A stretch of 64,000 bases of DNA from Desertivibrio insolitus (GTDB lineage: Bacteria > Actinomycetota > Actinomycetes > Actinomycetales > Microbacteriaceae). This document shows, piece after piece, positions 61,603 through 64,000 of the stretch. Each line of letters opens with the position of its first letter. Within the stretch, counting starts at the first letter, position 1. A program made the translations under genes and the position numbers. The stretch is taken from positions 747,999-811,998 of the forward strand of contig NZ_JAFIQW010000001.1 of the NCBI RefSeq assembly GCF_017355965.1, given 5' to 3'. The notes beneath the pieces were generated by a model. That model searched no databases. It was given only the letters and a program-made list of their open reading frames with translations, and was not told where the DNA came from.

Positions 61603-62196
61603 ATGCTGGTGCTGACCATCGACCAGGTGCGCAGTCGTGAGCGCCCGGATGACGTGGGCAACCTGCTCGCGCTGCTGCGAGAGTACCCGCACGTGCTCGC
61701 TCCGGAACGGACAGCGGGCGACGAGGCGCAGGTGCTGCTCGACGACGCCGAGGTCGCGCTGCGGATCATCCTCGACCTCACCCGTCGCGGAGGCTGGACG
61801 ATCGGTTGCGGGGTCGGCCCGGTCGTGACCCCGTTGCCCGACAGCATCCGCGAGGCGACCGGAGGCGCATTCATCTCCGCTCGAGAGGCCGTCGACCGGG
61901 CCAAGCGCAAGCCGACGCGGGTGGCCGTCGAGGCCGCCAGCGCCGAGCGCGACGCGAGACACTTCGAGGCGCTGCTCGACCTGCTGCTCGTCGTGCGCCG
62001 GCGACGTACGCCGGAGGGCTGGGAGGTGCACGACCTCCTCAGCGAGGGGCGCACCCAGACCGACGCCGCGGCCGTGCTCGGCGTCACTCCGCAGGCGGTG
62101 AGTCTGCGCGCTCAGGCCGCGGACCTGCGCGTCGACGCCCCGGCGTCGGAGGCTCTCGTTAGCCTGCTGAGCAAGCTCGATCGGGAGGTGTCGTGA
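61603..62196 (+). CDS. SatD-like helix-turn-helix protein
   Basis: The product is a 197-residue protein of the SatD family. The N-terminal part resembles a nucleotide- or metabolite-binding fold (LTIDQVRSRERPDDV, GGWTIGCGVGPV). The C-terminus has a clear helix-turn-helix (RTQTDAAAVLGVTPQAVSLR). It is coupled to a membrane protein (GTGA overlap) and probably controls the pair. Confidence 0.8.
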   Translation: MLVLTIDQVRSRERPDDVGNLLALLREYPHVLAPERTAGDEAQVLLDDAEVALRIILDLTRRGGWTIGCGVGPVVTPLPDSIREATGGAFISAREAVDRAKRKPTRVAVEAASAERDARHFEALLDLLLVVRRRRTPEGWEVHDLLSEGRTQTDAAAVLGVTPQAVSLRAQAADLRVDAPASEALVSLLSKLDREVS

Positions 62197-62747
62197 CGCC
62201 GACGGATGTCTCGTGGCTCGTCGTCGCGCTCGTGGCGTACGCCACCCTCGCGCTGGCGTTCGTCGCGATGCGCGATGGACGCACCTGGTACTCCGCTCCC
62301 GTGCTGCTGCCGGTGGTCGCCGCCGTCGCGATGGGTGCGAGCCCCATGGCGCCCGCCTCCCCCGCGGTCGGCGTGCCGCTGTGGATCGGCATCGGCCTGC
62401 TCGCCGTCGTCGCGGGCAACCCGCTCGTCTCGCTGGTGCTGCATCTCGCGAGCCCGCGGACGGTGCCGCTGCAGGTGCAGAACAGCGTGTTCGTGACCCG
62501 CGGAGGCACGCGTCAGGAGGAGCTGCGGGGCGGTGTCACGATCGGACTGCTCGAGCGGCTCGCCTTCCTCGGCTGCGTGCTGCTCGGCCAGCCCGGTGGG
62601 ATCGCGGTGATCGTCGCCGTGAAGGGCCTCGGCCGATTCAATGAGCTCAACACGGAGCAGACCCGCGAGCGCTTCATCGTCGGCACGCTCGCGAGCCTCG
62701 TGTGGGTGGGAGCCTGCACGGCCGCGATCGTGCTCTCGTCGTCCTGA
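62193..62747 (+). CDS. membrane protein coupled to SatD-like regulator
   Basis: The product is a 184-residue protein with about five hydrophobic helices. GLGRFNELNTEQTRERFIVG near the C-terminus resembles the end of DUF3307-type proteins, which occur beside SatD. Function unknown. GTG start overlapping the regulator stop. Confidence 0.75.
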   Translation: MTPTDVSWLVVALVAYATLALAFVAMRDGRTWYSAPVLLPVVAAVAMGASPMAPASPAVGVPLWIGIGLLAVVAGNPLVSLVLHLASPRTVPLQVQNSVFVTRGGTRQEELRGGVTIGLLERLAFLGCVLLGQPGGIAVIVAVKGLGRFNELNTEQTRERFIVGTLASLVWVGACTAAIVLSSS

Positions 62748-62768
62748 CGCTGGCAGGCCTAAGGTCGC

Positions 62769-63728
62769 TCAGCGCCGCAGCGTCTCGCTGGGCTTCTCGC
62801 CGAACGTCGAGCGGTAGTGCGCGGCGAAGCGGCCGGCGTGGGCGAAGCCCCAGCGCAGCGCGATCGACTCGACCGTGAGCGCGTTGCCGTCGCCGGCTTG
62901 AAGCAGCTCATCGCGAGCGCCGTGCAGGCGCACGTGCCGCAGGTACTCGGACGGGGACATCCCCATCTGCTTGCGGAACGCCGACTGCAGCCCTCGCAGC
63001 GAGAGCCCCGACTCGAGGGCGACGTCCGCGACGGTCACAGGGAGGTGGGCGCTGGAGTCCATGAACGCGAGCGCCCGGCGCACCGCGCGAGGATGCACGA
63101 CGGTCGGGTCCTGGGGTTCCTCCGCGGAGACGCCGTAGGTCTCGGTGATCGCGACCACGATCTGCCGCAGCGCCTCCGCTCGCACCAGCGGGGAGGCGAA
63201 CGCCGTCGGGTCCTGCCGCAGGGCGACGTCGACGAAGCGCATCGTCGCGGCCATCAGTCGCGGGGAGCGGCGCATCGAGTTCGGCCGCGCGAGCATGAGC
63301 TCCCGTGACGAGCGCCCCATGCTGTCCATCGCGCGATGGAAGGCCTCCGGCGTGACGGAGACGGTCAGGAGATCCAGCCTGTCGAAGTCGGCGGTGAGAT
63401 CGCGACCCGGCGGAAGGAAGAAGGGCACGCTGCCCGATCCGGATTCGCGCCCGGCCTTCCAGCTGTGTCGCCCCTCGACGGGATACGCGACCACGAAGCT
63501 CTCGAACGCGGTCGCACCGGCCCGCACCGAGCCGAGGAAGCGCAGCCTAGCGAGATCGAGCACGCCGTCGGAGACGGCGCTCGCCTCGTACTCGAACCGC
63601 GCCGGTGGAGCGGCGTCGACCGTCATCTCGTTGCGGTACAGCACGCTCATCGACGCGGCTGCGGCCTCGATCTGCGACGTGCTCGCGGTGTACCGCGACA
63701 CTGCGTCGCCAGTCAGCGCCACGGTCAT
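62769..63728 (-). CDS. AraC-family transcriptional regulator
   Basis: The product is a 319-residue regulator. The N-terminal about 200 residues form an AraC-binding-like cupin domain; the C-terminal domain has two helix-turn-helix units (TVADVALESGLSLRGLQSAFR and VESIALRWGFAHAGRFAAHY). Its targets are not evident here. TAGCGT six bases before the ATG indicates leaderless expression. Confidence 0.92.
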   Translation of the reverse strand: MTVALTGDAVSRYTASTSQIEAAAASMSVLYRNEMTVDAAPPARFEYEASAVSDGVLDLARLRFLGSVRAGATAFESFVVAYPVEGRHSWKAGRESGSGSVPFFLPPGRDLTADFDRLDLLTVSVTPEAFHRAMDSMGRSSRELMLARPNSMRRSPRLMAATMRFVDVALRQDPTAFASPLVRAEALRQIVVAITETYGVSAEEPQDPTVVHPRAVRRALAFMDSSAHLPVTVADVALESGLSLRGLQSAFRKQMGMSPSEYLRHVRLHGARDELLQAGDGNALTVESIALRWGFAHAGRFAAHYRSTFGEKPSETLRR

Positions 63729-63850
63729 GCGGACACGCTAGTTCAGGACTAGCAAGATGCCCCGATTCGGGGGCGCGGGGCTTGTCAAGAAGCCCTGGGT
63801 GCCGTAGGGCGTCAGAACCGCATGCCTCGTGGCTGGGTGGTTAAACAGGT

Positions 63851-63908
63851 GATGCCCACCCTCGTACCCGGTCACCGTCTGTGGTGTCAGGGTACGGGGG
63901 TGGGCATC
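63851..63908 (-). terminator. rRNA operon terminator
   Basis: A 19-bp inverted repeat with one mismatch (63851-63869 with 63890-63908) and a 20-base loop lies just after the 5S gene on the minus strand. Confidence 0.9.
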
Positions 63909-63916
63909 GTGAAGGA

Positions 63917-64000
63917 TGTCCGGCGGTGTCCTACTCTCCCACGAGGTCTCCCTCGCAGTACCATCGGCGCTGCAGGTCTTAGCTTCCGGGTTCGGAATGT
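63917..64000 (-). rRNA. rrf: 5S rRNA (partial, 3' part)
   Basis: The minus strand reads as the 3' two thirds of 5S rRNA, including the conserved CCGAACCCGGAAGCTAAG and GCCGATGGTACTG segments and the end GGGAGAGTAGGACACCGCCG. The 5' end lies beyond the window. The exact 3' end is approximate. Confidence 0.95.

Overview
The window is about 70% GC. Its gene content points to a high-GC Gram-positive actinobacterium, most likely a Microbacteriaceae. The pointers are rpoB/rpoC with actinobacterial features, an F420-type PPOX oxidoreductase, an Lhr helicase next to a Nei2-type glycosylase, an Rv0909-like antitoxin, a DUF4916 NUDIX-like protein and many leaderless genes. Almost all of it is chromosomal core or near-core sequence. 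I see no prophage, insertion sequence or CRISPR array. Family names come from reading the translated sequences, not from a search.

Layout. 1-8.0 kb (minus strand): a type IV pilus assembly cluster, in transcription order pilB, pilT, pilC, pilA, two minor prepilins, a large membrane-anchored surface protein and the start of the prepilin peptidase (cut by the window edge). 8.0-15.9 kb (minus): rpoC and rpoB with the rpoC terminator. 16.1-24.3 kb: two spermidine-synthase-like genes around a gamma-carbonic anhydrase-like gene, a tandem palindrome array, a lipoprotein glucose/sorbosone-type dehydrogenase, a SprT-like protein, DUF427, SRPBCC and DUF1684 genes, an MFS transporter and an alpha/beta hydrolase. 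24.5-33.8 kb: a DEAD-box RNA helicase, a NUDIX-like protein, a DedA-like membrane protein, an esterase, the very large helicase Lhr and a Nei-type DNA glycosylase. 33.8-39.0 kb: small membrane proteins with a repeated NPF-W module behind an SRAP (YedK/HMCES) gene, a GIY-YIG protein, and a divergent aminodeoxychorismate lyase / synthase pair. 39.0-43.5 kb: a probable carbohydrate operon (oxidoreductase, DUF6807, cupin) behind a LacI-type operator, and an LssY_C protein gene with an apparent frameshift. 43.6-56.4 kb: a sulfite-oxidase-like/ferredoxin-reductase module, assorted enzymes, and small regulator-target units (DUF2975-XRE, MarR-quinone oxidoreductase, PadR-membrane protein). 56.6-64 kb: tRNA-Ser(CGA), radA, an antitoxin-like protein, an N-acetyltransferase, tyrS, a SatD-like pair, an AraC regulator and the 3' end of an rRNA operon (5S rRNA and terminator).

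How it works together. Tightly packed operons with ATGA/GTGA stop-start overlaps are the rule. Isolated genes often lack a Shine-Dalgarno sequence and instead have a -10-like hexamer (TANNNT or CAGACT) ending 6-7 bases before the start codon, which indicates leaderless transcription. Six convergent gene pairs end in one shared CTAG, giving each gene a TAG stop on its own strand.

The best candidates for something new are the NPF-W two-helix membrane family linked to SRAP, the 83-bp tandem palindrome array, the dispersed repeat built into the PilT linker, the 11-bp bidirectional leaderless promoter, and the heavily structured pilC-pilA spacer.
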